64,000 nt of DNA from JAVJSD01 sp040219575 (lineage in GTDB: Bacteria; Planctomycetota; Planctomycetia; Pirellulales; Pirellulaceae): positions 55,523-119,522 of the forward strand of contig JAVJSD010000054.1 in NCBI GenBank assembly GCA_040219575.1, given 5' to 3'. Positions 44,922 to 53,840 of this stretch are shown piece by piece (position 1 is the first letter of the stretch; each line of letters opens with the position of its first letter). Made by a program: the position numbers and the translations under genes. A model generated the notes under the pieces. The model was not told where the DNA came from, did not search any database, and saw nothing but the letters and a program-made list of their open reading frames with translations.

Positions 44922-46232
44922 GTGCCCGGAACTTGCGTAGTCGGTTTGCAGTGGGGCGACGAGGCGAAAGGAAAGCTCGTCGACCTGCTCACCAACCAAT
45001 TCGATATCGTCGTCCGCTACCAGGGGGGGGCCAACGCGGGACATACGGTCGTCGTCGGCGACCAGACGTTCAAGCTGCACCACATCCCCAGCGGCATCCT
45101 CAATCCGCACGTGATGAATGTCGTCACGCCGGGCGTGGTGCTCAATCCGCCCACCATCCTGCAAGAGATCGACTCGCTGCTGGAGCGCGGCATCAAGGTG
45201 GCCGACAACCTGCGGATCAGCGACCGGGTGCACGTCGTCTGTCCCTGGCACATCGCCGAGGACAAGGCGCTCAACGAAGCCTCCACGCCGAGTGAGAACA
45301 TCGGCACCACGCTCCGCGGCATCGGCCCCTGTTATCGCGACAAGGTGGGCCGCAGCTACGCCATCCGCCTGGGCGACATGTATCGACCGGACTTCGCCGA
45401 CCGCATCCAGCGCATCGTGGAATTCAAACGGCAAATGCTGGCCAGCTTCAACGGCGCGCTGCAGGAAACGCTCGATCCGGATGCGATCTATCAGCAGTTC
45501 CGGGGTTACGCCGATCGGCTTGAATTGTACGTGGGCGACACCACCAACTACCTGCTCGACGCCGCCGAGACCGGCAAGCGGCTGCTGTTCGAAGGCGCTC
45601 AGGGCGCGCTGCTCGATATCGATCACGGCACCTTTCCCTTCGTCACCAGCAGCAACAGCTCGGGCGTCGGCGTGTCGTCGGGCTCCGGCGTGCCGCCGAA
45701 GTGGATCAACGACGTAATCGGCGTGGCCAAGTGCTACTCGACGCGTGTGGGCGGCGGGCCGTTTCCCACAGAGCTCGAGAACGAAATCGGCCAGCATATT
45801 CGCGAGAAGGGGAAGGAGTTCGGCACCACCACCGGCCGCCCCCGCCGCTGCGGCTGGTTCGACGCGGTGGCGGTCCGCTATACCGCCCGGCTGAGCGGCG
45901 TGGACAAGCTGTCGATGATGATGCTCGACGTGCTCAGCGAGATGGACGAAATTCAGATTTGCACCGCCTATGACCTCAATGGCGAGCGGATCGAGGTCTT
46001 TCCCAGCCACGTCGACGACCTGCGGCGCGTCAAACCGATCTACGAAACCCTCCCCGGCTGGAAACAGGACGTGACCGGAGCGCGGCGGATGGAGGATTTG
46101 CCGGAAAACGCGTTGAAGTATCTCGACCGCATCAGCGAACTGGTCGGTCCGCCGGTCGGCATCATCTCCGTCGGCCCCGACCGCGAACAGACGATTTTCA
46201 CCTCCGGCGAAAAGAAACTCGCCGCGGTGTAG
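44922..46232 (+). CDS. purA: Adenylosuccinate synthetase
   Basis: 436 aa, GTG start with GGAG 9 bp upstream. Catalyses GTP-dependent formation of adenylosuccinate from IMP and aspartate in AMP synthesis. Motifs: P-loop LQWGDEAKGK (9-18, Gly-Asp-Glu-x-x-x-Lys), GGANAGHTVV (IMP/Mg site), GIGPCYRDK, FEGAQGALLDIDHGTFPFVTSSN, TTTGRPRRCGWFD and the base-recognition NKxD-like region near VGPPVGIISVGPDR. The usual start MPGTCVVGLQWGDE is retained. Single-copy housekeeping gene; no purB next to it. Confidence 0.97.
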   Translation: MPGTCVVGLQWGDEAKGKLVDLLTNQFDIVVRYQGGANAGHTVVVGDQTFKLHHIPSGILNPHVMNVVTPGVVLNPPTILQEIDSLLERGIKVADNLRISDRVHVVCPWHIAEDKALNEASTPSENIGTTLRGIGPCYRDKVGRSYAIRLGDMYRPDFADRIQRIVEFKRQMLASFNGALQETLDPDAIYQQFRGYADRLELYVGDTTNYLLDAAETGKRLLFEGAQGALLDIDHGTFPFVTSSNSSGVGVSSGSGVPPKWINDVIGVAKCYSTRVGGGPFPTELENEIGQHIREKGKEFGTTTGRPRRCGWFDAVAVRYTARLSGVDKLSMMMLDVLSEMDEIQICTAYDLNGERIEVFPSHVDDLRRVKPIYETLPGWKQDVTGARRMEDLPENALKYLDRISELVGPPVGIISVGPDREQTIFTSGEKKLAAV

Positions 46233-46460
46233 GCTGTCGCGGCATCATGGCTCTGGGCGACGCGCTAGGCCATTGAACATTTTTTCATAGCGGAAGTCGC
46301 CAGACTTCCGAGGAACGGACCCTTTCGGAAGTCTGACGACTTCCGCTACGACGGTATCTAAGGCGCATCACTAGGTTGCGGTTGTTCCGACCCGCGTCCT
46401 TTTCGCCTAAGATGACCGAAGTCGTCCGACTTCGCCCGTTCGCCAACGCATGGGACTTCC
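46233..46460. repeat. Intergenic region carrying an inverted pair of GTAG REP elements
   Basis: Copy A 46287-46309 (plus: ATAG, stem GGAAGTC, loop GCCA, GACTTCC) and copy B 46327-46349 (minus: GTAG, same stem, loop GTCA). The two can also pair with each other into one long hairpin between purA and uppS, and could stop transcription from purA. Confidence 0.7.
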
Positions 46461-47225
46461 GTGTCCGAGCCGTCTTCCCTCACCGACTCGCTGCTGTCGG
46501 AAGTGCCGCCCGAGGCGCTGCCCCGGCACATCGCCGTCATCATGGACGGCAACGGTCGTTGGGCGCGGCGGCGGGACCTGCCCCGCGTCGAAGGGCATCG
46601 CCGCGGCGTGGCCAGCGTCCGCCGCACCGTGGAGGAGTGCGCCCGACTGGGTATTGGGCAGCTCACGCTGTACTGTCTGTCGAGCGAGAACTGGAAGCGG
46701 CCGCAGGGGGAGCTCGACTTTCTGATGCACCTGCTCGAGCAGTACATGATCGAGGAACGCGCCACGATCATGGAGCAGAACATCGCGGTCAGCGTCATCG
46801 GCCGCCGCGAGGGGATCACCGAGAGAGCGCTGGCCGAGATGGACAAGACCGTCGCCATGAGCGCCGCCAACACCGGCACGCGGCTCTGCCTGGCGATCAA
46901 CTACGGCGGCCGCGCCGAGGTGCTCGACGCGGTGCGGAAGATTGCGGTCGACGTGCAGCGGGGCGATCTCTCGCCGGAGGAACTGACGGAACAATCCATC
47001 GCCGACCGGCTGTACACCGCCGGCATGCCCGACCCCGATCTGCTGATCCGGACGGCGGGAGAAATGCGGATCAGCAACTTCCTGCTCTGGCAGATCAGCT
47101 ACGCCGAGTTGTGGGTGACCGATCTCTGTTGGCCCGAGTTTCAAGAAGAAACGCTGCATGACGCCATTCGCGATTTCGCCCGTCGCGATCGGCGGTTCGG
47201 CGGACTGAACGACTCGCCGAGTTGA
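46461..47225 (+). CDS. uppS: Isoprenyl transferase (undecaprenyl diphosphate synthase)
   Basis: 254 aa, GTG start. cis-prenyltransferase that makes the C55 lipid carrier for peptidoglycan and O-antigen. Motif I HIAVIMDGNGRWARRR (23-38), with the catalytic Asp of MDGNGRWA; GHRRG; LYCLSSENWKRP; C-terminal DLLIRTAGEMRISNFLLWQISYAELWVTD. Cytoplasmic or membrane-associated. Its stop codon overlaps the ribosome binding site of cdsA, so the two are probably co-translated. Confidence 0.97.
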   Translation: MSEPSSLTDSLLSEVPPEALPRHIAVIMDGNGRWARRRDLPRVEGHRRGVASVRRTVEECARLGIGQLTLYCLSSENWKRPQGELDFLMHLLEQYMIEERATIMEQNIAVSVIGRREGITERALAEMDKTVAMSAANTGTRLCLAINYGGRAEVLDAVRKIAVDVQRGDLSPEELTEQSIADRLYTAGMPDPDLLIRTAGEMRISNFLLWQISYAELWVTDLCWPEFQEETLHDAIRDFARRDRRFGGLNDSPS

Positions 47226-47240
47226 GGAAGGAGCCGGGCT

Positions 47241-48167
47241 TTGCTGCGTTGGCGGTTGATCTCCGCGCTGGTAATTCTGGCCGTGCTGTGCCTGTTGTTG
47301 TGGCTCGACTTCCACGGGCCCGCCGGGGTGTGGCTTGGGCCGCTGCTGCTGCTGTTGGCGCTGGCCGCCACGCAGGAGTTGCTCTCGATGGCGGCCGCGG
47401 GCGGATGGAAGCCGGTCGGCTGGTCGGCCTATGTCGGCGTGCTGGTGGTGATTGCGGCGGCCGCGGTCCCCGCCATCTGGCGATCGGCGACTGCTGAGGT
47501 GGAGGTTTCTCCGCCGACCTCGCTGCCCGATTTGACGCCCGACCTGTCGCTGCTCGGCGGCACGATGCTCGGACTGATCGCGGCGGCGGCTTTGGTCGTG
47601 ATCGGTGAGTTGCTCGCGTTTGAAAAGCCCGACAAGGTGCTGGCGAACCTGGCGATCTCGATCCTCATCGTCACCTTGCTGGCGGGTTCGCTGTCGTTTC
47701 TGGCGGCGCTGCGATTTCTGGGGGACGGGCATTGGGGCATGACAGCCCTGCTGACGACGGTGCTGGTCGTAAAATTCTCCGACACCGGACAATACGCCTT
47801 CGGCCGACTGCTGGGCCGGCACAAACTGGCGCCGAAGGTCAGCCCCGGCAAGACGATCGAGGGCGCGGTCGGCGGCATCCTGACGGCTTGCCTGGTGGCC
47901 TGGCTGTCGCTGACCTTCCTCGCGCCGCTGTTGGTGGGCCCGTCGGAAATCAAATTCGCCTGGTGGCACGGGGTGACATTCGGCGTGTGGACGGCGCTGG
48001 CCGGCATGGTGGGCGACTTGAGCATGTCGATGATCAAGCGCGACGTCGGCCGCAAGGATTCCAGCCACTGGCTGCCGGGGTTGGGCGGCGTGCTCGACGT
48101 CGTCGACTCGATCCTGCTGGCCGCTCCCGCCGCGTATCTGTGGTGGATGCTGGCGACCGCGATCTGA
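47241..48167 (+). CDS. cdsA: Phosphatidate cytidylyltransferase
   Basis: 308 aa, TTG start behind a strong AGGAAGGAG that overlaps the uppS stop. Integral membrane enzyme making CDP-diacylglycerol from phosphatidate and CTP. About eight membrane helices. The family signature is at the C-terminus: MVGDLSMSMIKRDVGRKDSSHWLPGLGGVLDVVDSILLAAP (S-x(8)-K-R-x(4)-K-D-x(5)-G-H/W-G-G...D-x-x-D-S), with SDTGQYAFGR and SPGKTIEGAVGG before it. The uppS-cdsA order is widely conserved; dxr and rseP, the usual next genes, are absent here. Confidence 0.95.
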   Translation: MLRWRLISALVILAVLCLLLWLDFHGPAGVWLGPLLLLLALAATQELLSMAAAGGWKPVGWSAYVGVLVVIAAAAVPAIWRSATAEVEVSPPTSLPDLTPDLSLLGGTMLGLIAAAALVVIGELLAFEKPDKVLANLAISILIVTLLAGSLSFLAALRFLGDGHWGMTALLTTVLVVKFSDTGQYAFGRLLGRHKLAPKVSPGKTIEGAVGGILTACLVAWLSLTFLAPLLVGPSEIKFAWWHGVTFGVWTALAGMVGDLSMSMIKRDVGRKDSSHWLPGLGGVLDVVDSILLAAPAAYLWWMLATAI

Positions 48168-48357
48168 GAGCGTCCACGTTTGTTGGCACGCTCGTCCTGT
48201 GTTGTTGTCACGAGCTTTTATGAACGCAGCGCATGCCACCGCCCCTTGCCGGAACAGCGCACGGCTCGTTCCGGCCTACACCACTTGAACGCCCGCTCGC
48301 GCCTCTTGACTGAACAGCGCAAGCTCGTTCCGGCCCACGACGGAATACAACGACGAC

Positions 48358-49773
48358 TCACGACAATAGGCTGTCGAGCACCTTGTTCCAGGGCGAGCGA
48401 TAGGGACGCACGAGCATCGACGTCGCTTCCTCGTCGCCGATGATCGTCTCGTTCTCGGCGTCCCACGCCAGCCGCCGGCCGAGCCGCAACGAGAGGTTCG
48501 CCAGATGGCACATCGTCGCCACGCGGTGGCCGCTTTCGACGTCGGAGATCGGCGAATGGCGCGATTTGATGCAGTCGAGAAAGTTGCGCGCGTGCTGCTT
48601 GAACTGCGCGCGATCGTCGCCGCTTTCATCGGTGACGGGACGCGTCTTGTAGCGCGGCGGCCCCGTTTCTTTCACGGGCCGTGGTCCACCCACCGGATGC
48701 GCACCGGTGAACTGCGGCACCGTGTTCGGCGGCGGGATGTCGCGATCCGCCGTCACCACGAATCCATCCCGACCGATGCCGAGGCTCCCCTTCGTGCCGT
48801 AAAACTCCAGCGGCCATTCGCGTCCCAATCCGCGCGAACACTCGCGGTGATACCAGGCCGCCGTCCAGCCGTCGAATTCGAACAGCGCGTCCTGCACGTC
48901 GGGCGTCTCGCCGTTGTCCTCCAACGCTAGCCGCCCTCCCGTGCTGTACACCGACTTCAGCCCCTGCACGCCCAGAATCATGTCGACGATGTCGAACGAG
49001 TGCTGCCCCAGGTTCGTCATCTGGCCGCCGGAGTAGTCCCAGAACCAGCGGAAGTGATAGATGGCCCGGTTGGCGTTGTACGCCTTCAGCGGCGCGGGCC
49101 CGAGCCACAGGTTGTAGTCGAGCTCGTCGGGCGGCGACTGCGTGGGCGGATCGCCGTAGCCCGGCATGATGTTCCGCGCCGCCTGCGCGCGGACCGACAC
49201 GATCTTGCCGATATGCCCGTCTTGAATGAGCGTCTTCGCCCGTTGGTAGTGCTCTCCCGAACGCTGCTGCGTGCCGACCTGCACCACGCGGCCATGCTTC
49301 TTGGCCACGTCGGCCATCCAACGCCCTTCGCGGACGAAGAGCGTCATCGGCTTTTCGACGTACACATCCTTGCCGGCCGCGCAGGCCATCATCGCGATCA
49401 GCGCGTGCCAGTGGTCGGGCGTGGAGACCACCACGGCGTCGACTTGGCGGTTGTCGAGCAACTCGCGGAAGTCGCCGTAGGGGCGGACCTCGCCGCCGAT
49501 GAAGCGGGCCGCCTCGTCGAGCCGGCCGCGATGCACATCGCAGACCGCCGCCATGTTCACGTCCGACTGCTCTTGAAAATCGATCACGTGCCGCTTGCCG
49601 ATCAACCCGTAACCGACGAACCCCATGCCGACGCGTTCATTCGCTCCCTGCACCCGCGCATACGCCGCCGCCGACAGCGTACTCGCCGTGCCAGCCACAC
49701 CCGCAGCCAGAAACGAACGCCTGGAGACATTCGACTCCTCAGTGCTTGGAACCGGCTTTTCGTGCGAAGCCAT
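48358..49773 (-). CDS. Tat-exported Gfo/Idh/MocA oxidoreductase
   Basis: 471 aa. Twin-arginine signal SRRSFLAAGVAGTA with RR at 18-19, then the Rossmann motif GFVGYGLIGKRH (51-62). EKP is present in DVYVEKPMTLF (about 131-141), the active-site pair in LGQHSFDIVDMILG. IKSRHSPISDVESGHRVATMCHLANLSLRLGR is a C-terminal block typical of planctomycete exported members. It probably folds with its nicotinamide cofactor in the cytoplasm before export. Substrate unknown, likely a sugar derivative. Alone between cdsA and a protease gene. Confidence 0.93.
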   Translation of the reverse strand: MASHEKPVPSTEESNVSRRSFLAAGVAGTASTLSAAAYARVQGANERVGMGFVGYGLIGKRHVIDFQEQSDVNMAAVCDVHRGRLDEAARFIGGEVRPYGDFRELLDNRQVDAVVVSTPDHWHALIAMMACAAGKDVYVEKPMTLFVREGRWMADVAKKHGRVVQVGTQQRSGEHYQRAKTLIQDGHIGKIVSVRAQAARNIMPGYGDPPTQSPPDELDYNLWLGPAPLKAYNANRAIYHFRWFWDYSGGQMTNLGQHSFDIVDMILGVQGLKSVYSTGGRLALEDNGETPDVQDALFEFDGWTAAWYHRECSRGLGREWPLEFYGTKGSLGIGRDGFVVTADRDIPPPNTVPQFTGAHPVGGPRPVKETGPPRYKTRPVTDESGDDRAQFKQHARNFLDCIKSRHSPISDVESGHRVATMCHLANLSLRLGRRLAWDAENETIIGDEEATSMLVRPYRSPWNKVLDSLLS

Positions 49774-50080
49774 GCGTCATTTCCTCTCCGTGTTTCATTC
49801 GCGTTCCATCCGTGGCACATCGCATCCGGGAGGTCTTGAGCCACGGATGGAACACGGATGAAACACGGATATTCTTGAGGGACGTCTGTCGAGCGGTAAT
49901 AGCTGTCAGTCTACGCAAGCAGATAGCGAAATGCACGTGCTCGATTCTCGAGGGGTGGACGTGTTGATTTCGCCGCCCGGATTCGTCTTGTTCCGGGATG
50001 CACGGTTCGTGAGAATCATGGTCGGCAACCTGTTCACAGTGTCACGGATTGATGTTCCCCTCCGCCGAAAGGATTGCGAC
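49774..50080. other. Divergent intergenic region with long inverted repeat
   Basis: 307 bp. Arms of 29 bp (49788-49816 and 49840-49868) match at 27 positions with a 23-bp spacer. The left arm lies 15 bp upstream of the oxidoreductase start. The rest is likely promoter DNA for the protease gene. Short frames across the arms on both strands are mirror products of the repeat. Confidence 0.55.
49788..49868. repeat. 29-bp imperfect inverted repeat
   Basis: Arm core TTCCATCCGTGGC / GCCACGGATGGAA. Right arm also contains CACGGATG, CACGGATGAAACACGG. Could form a large cruciform or mRNA hairpin in the leader of the 48358 gene. Confidence 0.75.
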
Positions 50081-51139
50081 ATGGCCGTTCGATTGCTGAC
50101 CGCATTGCTGTTCATTGCCCCGGCGCTCTCTGCTCAAGGTGCAAGCTATCGCACCGAGAATTTCCTCGTCCAGGCGGAAACGCCGGAACTGGCCCGCGAG
50201 TGTGGGGAAGCGGCGGAACGGGTTCGTCGCGACGTGGCGCTGCAATGGCTGGGGCGGGAACTGCCTGCCTGGCGGGATCCCTGTCCGATTCAAGTCGAAG
50301 TCGGGGAGCAACTCGGCGCGGGTGGCGCGACGAGCTTCATGTTCGAGAAGCGACAACCTTTCGGATGGAACATGCAGGTGCAGGGATCCCACGCGCGAGT
50401 CCTCGAGAGCGTGATTCCCCACGAGGTGGCGCACACGGTCTTTGCTACCGAATTCGGCGGCCCCTTGCCGCGCTGGGCCGACGAAGGGATGTGCACCATG
50501 CTGGAGGCCGATGCCGAACAAATCAAACAGCGCAAACTGCTCGTGCGATTCATCGGCGCCGGAGAGATCTTTGCGATTGAGCAACTGCTGTCGATGCGCG
50601 AGTATCCACAGAACATCCTGCCCTTGTTCTCTCAAGGCTATTCGCTGGCCCGGTTCCTCGTCGGCCGAGGCAGCAAACGGCGATTCGTGGCGTTCGTGAA
50701 GGCAGGCATGCAGGAGGATGCCTGGGCCGAAGCGGCGCGGAAATTCTACGGCTTCGAAGATCTCGCCGAACTGGAGCATGACTGGCAGGCCTGGGTGAGC
50801 ACCGGCAGTACCGACTACGAAGCACTCGTCGAATCGCCCTCCGCGGAGTTGGCGAAAAACGAATCCCGCGAGTCGGACTCCCAACTTGCGTCGCGAGTCA
50901 CCGACTTTGGACCGGTGCTCTTCGCCGATGTGACGAGCGTCCGTTTCTGCGGACCGGCTTTTCCCGTAAAAGACGATGACACATTCAATGAGTTGACGGC
51001 GGACAAGAACGGCTCGATCACGATCCACGAGCGCTACATCGTCCGCGAGGTTCCGCAGGCCGATGGCGCCATCCGGCGTTCGGTCTACATCTACAACGAA
51101 CTGGCTGGATTCGAGCAATTGCTCCTGCCTCGCGATTGA
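50081..51139 (+). CDS. Putative exported zinc metalloprotease (peptidase MA-like)
   Basis: 352 aa. Signal peptide MAVRLLTALLFIAPALSAQGA, ATG preceded by GAAAGGA. YRTENFLVQAETPELARECGEAAERVRRDVALQWLG is the usual entry of gluzincin-like (peptidase MA) domains. Zinc site: HEVAH at 114-118 with a downstream glutamate in WADEGM (about 134-139). The remaining half has helical TPR-like pattern up to about 250, then a beta-rich C-terminal segment of unknown type. Presumably periplasmic. Activity is inferred from the motif alone; no close characterised relative was recognised. Confidence 0.75.
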   Translation: MAVRLLTALLFIAPALSAQGASYRTENFLVQAETPELARECGEAAERVRRDVALQWLGRELPAWRDPCPIQVEVGEQLGAGGATSFMFEKRQPFGWNMQVQGSHARVLESVIPHEVAHTVFATEFGGPLPRWADEGMCTMLEADAEQIKQRKLLVRFIGAGEIFAIEQLLSMREYPQNILPLFSQGYSLARFLVGRGSKRRFVAFVKAGMQEDAWAEAARKFYGFEDLAELEHDWQAWVSTGSTDYEALVESPSAELAKNESRESDSQLASRVTDFGPVLFADVTSVRFCGPAFPVKDDDTFNELTADKNGSITIHERYIVREVPQADGAIRRSVYIYNELAGFEQLLLPRD

Positions 51140-51599
51140 GAGCAGCGCACGAAACCCAACTTCGTAAGTCGCACCTATCCAATTGAGAACCGACGAGAGA
51201 ATGCGCCGGCCGGGCGCATGTTTCTCGCTTCTAACGCCCCTACCGGGGCTGAACGCCTGCCTGGGACCGCCTTACCCACGGCTGCGCCGTGGGCTATTTT
51301 CAGCCGCCGCTAACGCGGCTCTTCTGTACTGATCCTCTGCTCTCTCTGCTGCCTCCTGTTCCACCTTGTTTACCCAAGAACATTCTGGCCAAATACCTCC
51401 GTTCTCTCCGTTTCCTCCTGTTCAACTCGGTTTGATTCCGTGGGCTGACTCCTGCCTTTCGGCAAGTCGAAGTGACGACGCACCTTGAGCGCGGGGCGTC
51501 GACCGGTTTCGGCCCGGTGTGGTATCATCCTGCGAGTCTTGTGGCCGACGCTGACCGCGTCGGCGAGCCCTATCGCACGTCTTCTGCCGTCGAGTTTCC
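51140..51599. other. Intergenic region with hairpins, upstream of bioB
   Basis: 460 bp. Palindrome CCCACGGCTGCGCCGTGGG (51275-51293) followed by CTATTTT could terminate the protease transcript. GCCGCTAACGCGGC (near 51306) is a second small hairpin. The remaining 280 bp should hold the bioB promoter; no recognisable BirA operator was seen. Confidence 0.5.
51275..51300 (+). terminator. Candidate terminator hairpin
   Basis: 8-bp GC stem CCCACGGC/GCCGTGGG, loop TGC, followed by CTATTTT. It lies 136 bp after the protease stop. The same hairpin might instead belong to a dispersed repeat family. Confidence 0.4.
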
Positions 51600-52637
51600 A
51601 TGAGCACCGTCGAAAAACCGGCCCCGAACACGAACGAAGCTGCCAGCACCGATTGGAATGAACTGGCGGAGCGCGTCCTGGCAGGACACCAACTCACGCA
51701 CGAGGAAGCCCTGACGATTCTCCGTTCGCCGGATGACGAGTTGCTCGAACTGCTGGGCGCCGCATTTCGCATCCGCCGCCGGCACTTCGGCAACACGGTG
51801 CAGTTGTACTTCTTGATGAACGCCAAGAGCGGCCTCTGCCCCGAGGATTGCAGCTACTGCTCGCAGTCGAAGGTCTCCGAGGCGGAGATTCCCAAGTACA
51901 ACATCCTCAGCCGCGACAAGATCCTCGACGGCGCCCGGGTGGCCGCCGAGCGCGACGCCAAAACCTACTGCATCGTCATCTCGGCCCGCGGCCCCAACGA
52001 ACGGGAGATGCAGGCGGTCGAGGAGATGGTGCCGCTGGTAAAGCAGAAGTACGATCTCAAAATCTGCGCCTGCCTGGGCCTGCTCACCGACCAGCAGGCG
52101 CAGCGGCTGAAGGCCTGCGGCGTGGATCGCGTGAACCACAACCTCAACACCAGCCGCGAGCACTACGACAAGATCTGCTCGACGCACACCTTCCAGGACC
52201 GCGTCGACACGTTGCAGGCGGTGCGGCAGGCCGGCATGGAGATCTGCTCCGGCGGCATCCTCGGCATGGGCGAAAGCGACGACGACGTGGTCCGCATGGC
52301 CTTCGACCTGCGCGACCTGAACGCCGAATCGATTCCGCTCAATTTCCTCAACCCCATCGACGGCACCCCGCTGGCCGGCAACAAGTTCCTCAATCCGCGG
52401 CATTGCCTGCGGGCGCTGGCCATGTTCCGCTTCGCCTGCCCCACAAGCGAACTGCGAATCGCCGGCGGCCGCGAGATCCATCTCGGTTCGCTGCAACCGC
52501 TTGGCCTGTACGCCGCCAACTCGCTGTTCGTCGGCGACTACCTGACCACCAAGGGCCAGCCGCCCGAGGCCGACTACCGCATGATCGAAGAACTCGGCTT
52601 CACGGTCACGCGGAACGACGAGCCGGCCTGCTCGTGA
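51600..52637 (+). CDS. bioB: Biotin synthase
   Basis: 345 aa radical-SAM enzyme that inserts sulfur into dethiobiotin. [4Fe-4S] cysteines C80, C84 and C87 in LCPEDCSYCSQ. [2Fe-2S] ligands are in the usual places: the ICACLGLL strand, RVNHNLNTS and GGRE (arginine ligand in RIAGGREIHL). NFLNPIDGTPL and SLFVGDYLTT are further signatures. Monocistronic, with no other bio gene in the window. Confidence 0.97.
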   Translation: MSTVEKPAPNTNEAASTDWNELAERVLAGHQLTHEEALTILRSPDDELLELLGAAFRIRRRHFGNTVQLYFLMNAKSGLCPEDCSYCSQSKVSEAEIPKYNILSRDKILDGARVAAERDAKTYCIVISARGPNEREMQAVEEMVPLVKQKYDLKICACLGLLTDQQAQRLKACGVDRVNHNLNTSREHYDKICSTHTFQDRVDTLQAVRQAGMEICSGGILGMGESDDDVVRMAFDLRDLNAESIPLNFLNPIDGTPLAGNKFLNPRHCLRALAMFRFACPTSELRIAGGREIHLGSLQPLGLYAANSLFVGDYLTTKGQPPEADYRMIEELGFTVTRNDEPACS

Positions 52638-52955
52638 GCTGTAGGCCGGAACGAGCTGTGCGCTGTTCCGGCATTTCCCACACGCCGCGATCACCAACGC
52701 CGCGACATGAGATCGACGGCGCGCTGATGCGGGCATGGTGGATGCGGGCGTGGTGGATGCGGCTTTCGCAGGACCGCCCGAGCGCCCTGCGATTGTTTCG
52801 AGCAAGAAACAAACACGCCCGGCAGAAGAAAAAGCGGCTTCCGTGCCACACGCATCCTTTCCCTAGGGTGAGTTGCATCCCGATCTAGGCGAACAGGCGG
52901 ACGATGCGTTCAATTTCTTCTCGCCGGGCGTGCGCGGGGAACGTTCCGTTGTGCG
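52638..52955. other. Intergenic region with 15-bp tandem repeat
   Basis: 318 bp between convergent bioB and mraZ. Tandem units GATGCGGGCATGGTG (52726-52740) and GATGCGGGCGTGGTG (52741-52755) plus a partial third. No terminator is obvious. Confidence 0.5.
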
Positions 52956-53441
52956 CTAACCCGAAAGGTTGTCGAACAGTTTTCTGAACTGCGGAATGTC
53001 CTCTTTCAGGTATTCGAGCCAGGCGTCGGGGCGCCAGATTTCAACACAGATCGCGGCGCCGATCAGCAGCACGTCGCCGCCCGGTTCGACGCCCAGGAAT
53101 TCGCGAAAGCCCTCGGGCACCAGCACGCGGCCCTTGCCGGCGATCTGCACGGTGCGGTGCCGCGTCGAAAGCAACCGTCCCAACCGCTGTACGTCCTCGA
53201 TCTGCGTGTTGAGGCGGCCGGTTTGAATCTTCCGCTGCACCAATTCCATGCCGCTGTCGAGGTGTGACTGCCACTGGGCGGAGTTCCACAGACTGATCGC
53301 GCCGGGCGACTCCTTGGTGAGGATGCAATCGGCGCCGGAGGCCGACAGCGGCTCCAGCATCTCGGCCGGCAACGACAGACGAAAACGCTCGTCGAGGCTG
53401 CGACGGAATTCGCCCAGGATCAAAGGTGTCGAAGTAGGCAT
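52956..53441 (-). CDS. mraZ: MraZ-like transcriptional regulator
   Basis: 161 aa, two SpoVT/AbrB-type swapped-hairpin halves. GEFRRSLDERFRLSLPAEM is the first half (family consensus H-x-L-D-x-K-G-R-L-x-L-P). RTVQIAGKGRVLVPEGFREFLGV is the second. Length is normal. In most bacteria mraZ heads the dcw cell-division and wall cluster and represses it; here neither mraW nor ftsI/mur genes follow, so it stands alone. Two TTTCCCAC boxes (GTGGGAAA on its own strand) lie 85-133 bp upstream and may be its autoregulatory sites. Confidence 0.88.
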   Translation of the reverse strand: MPTSTPLILGEFRRSLDERFRLSLPAEMLEPLSASGADCILTKESPGAISLWNSAQWQSHLDSGMELVQRKIQTGRLNTQIEDVQRLGRLLSTRHRTVQIAGKGRVLVPEGFREFLGVEPGGDVLLIGAAICVEIWRPDAWLEYLKEDIPQFRKLFDNLSG

Positions 53442-53840
53442 CGCTCGGCCCGGGGTTCGGGCAGGGAGCAGGCTGCGTCTCTCCGTAGTGACTGCCGTCT
53501 CGCCGCATAGAACTAATTGGGTTGATTTCCCACAGATTTATTTCTATTTGCAGTTTTGTGGGCCTGTTTCCCACTGATGCGTAGAGTGTACCGATGCGAC
53601 GGAGGAATGCAAGTCTTTGCGCAAAAATATCTCCATCTCTTCACATGGGCGGCGCGCCCTGCGACAGCTTGTCCATAGCGCCGCTTGGAGCGAGCGTCAT
53701 CGCCGACGTGGAAGCAGCGGGATGAAGGCCGAAAGACGCCGCCTTGCCGGAACGCATCTTGCGGCAAGGCGGGGATTCGGCGGATAGCGCCGCAAATGCG
53801 CGGGGACAAGCCCCGCGGCTCGTGCCGACGCGATGGCGCC
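53442..53840. promoter_or_regulatory. Intergenic region upstream of mraZ
   Basis: 399 bp. AT-rich stretch 53515-53580 with the candidate MraZ boxes. The rest (to the SGNH hydrolase stop) is featureless. Confidence 0.45.
53526..53574 (-). promoter_or_regulatory. Candidate MraZ boxes (GTGGGAAA x2)
   Basis: GTGGGAAA on the minus strand at 53533-53526 and 53574-53567, 41 bp apart, plus a plus-strand GTGGG at 53558-53562 between them. MraZ is known to bind repeated GTGGG-type boxes upstream of its own gene. The spacing here is wider than the usual single helical turn. Confidence 0.45.
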
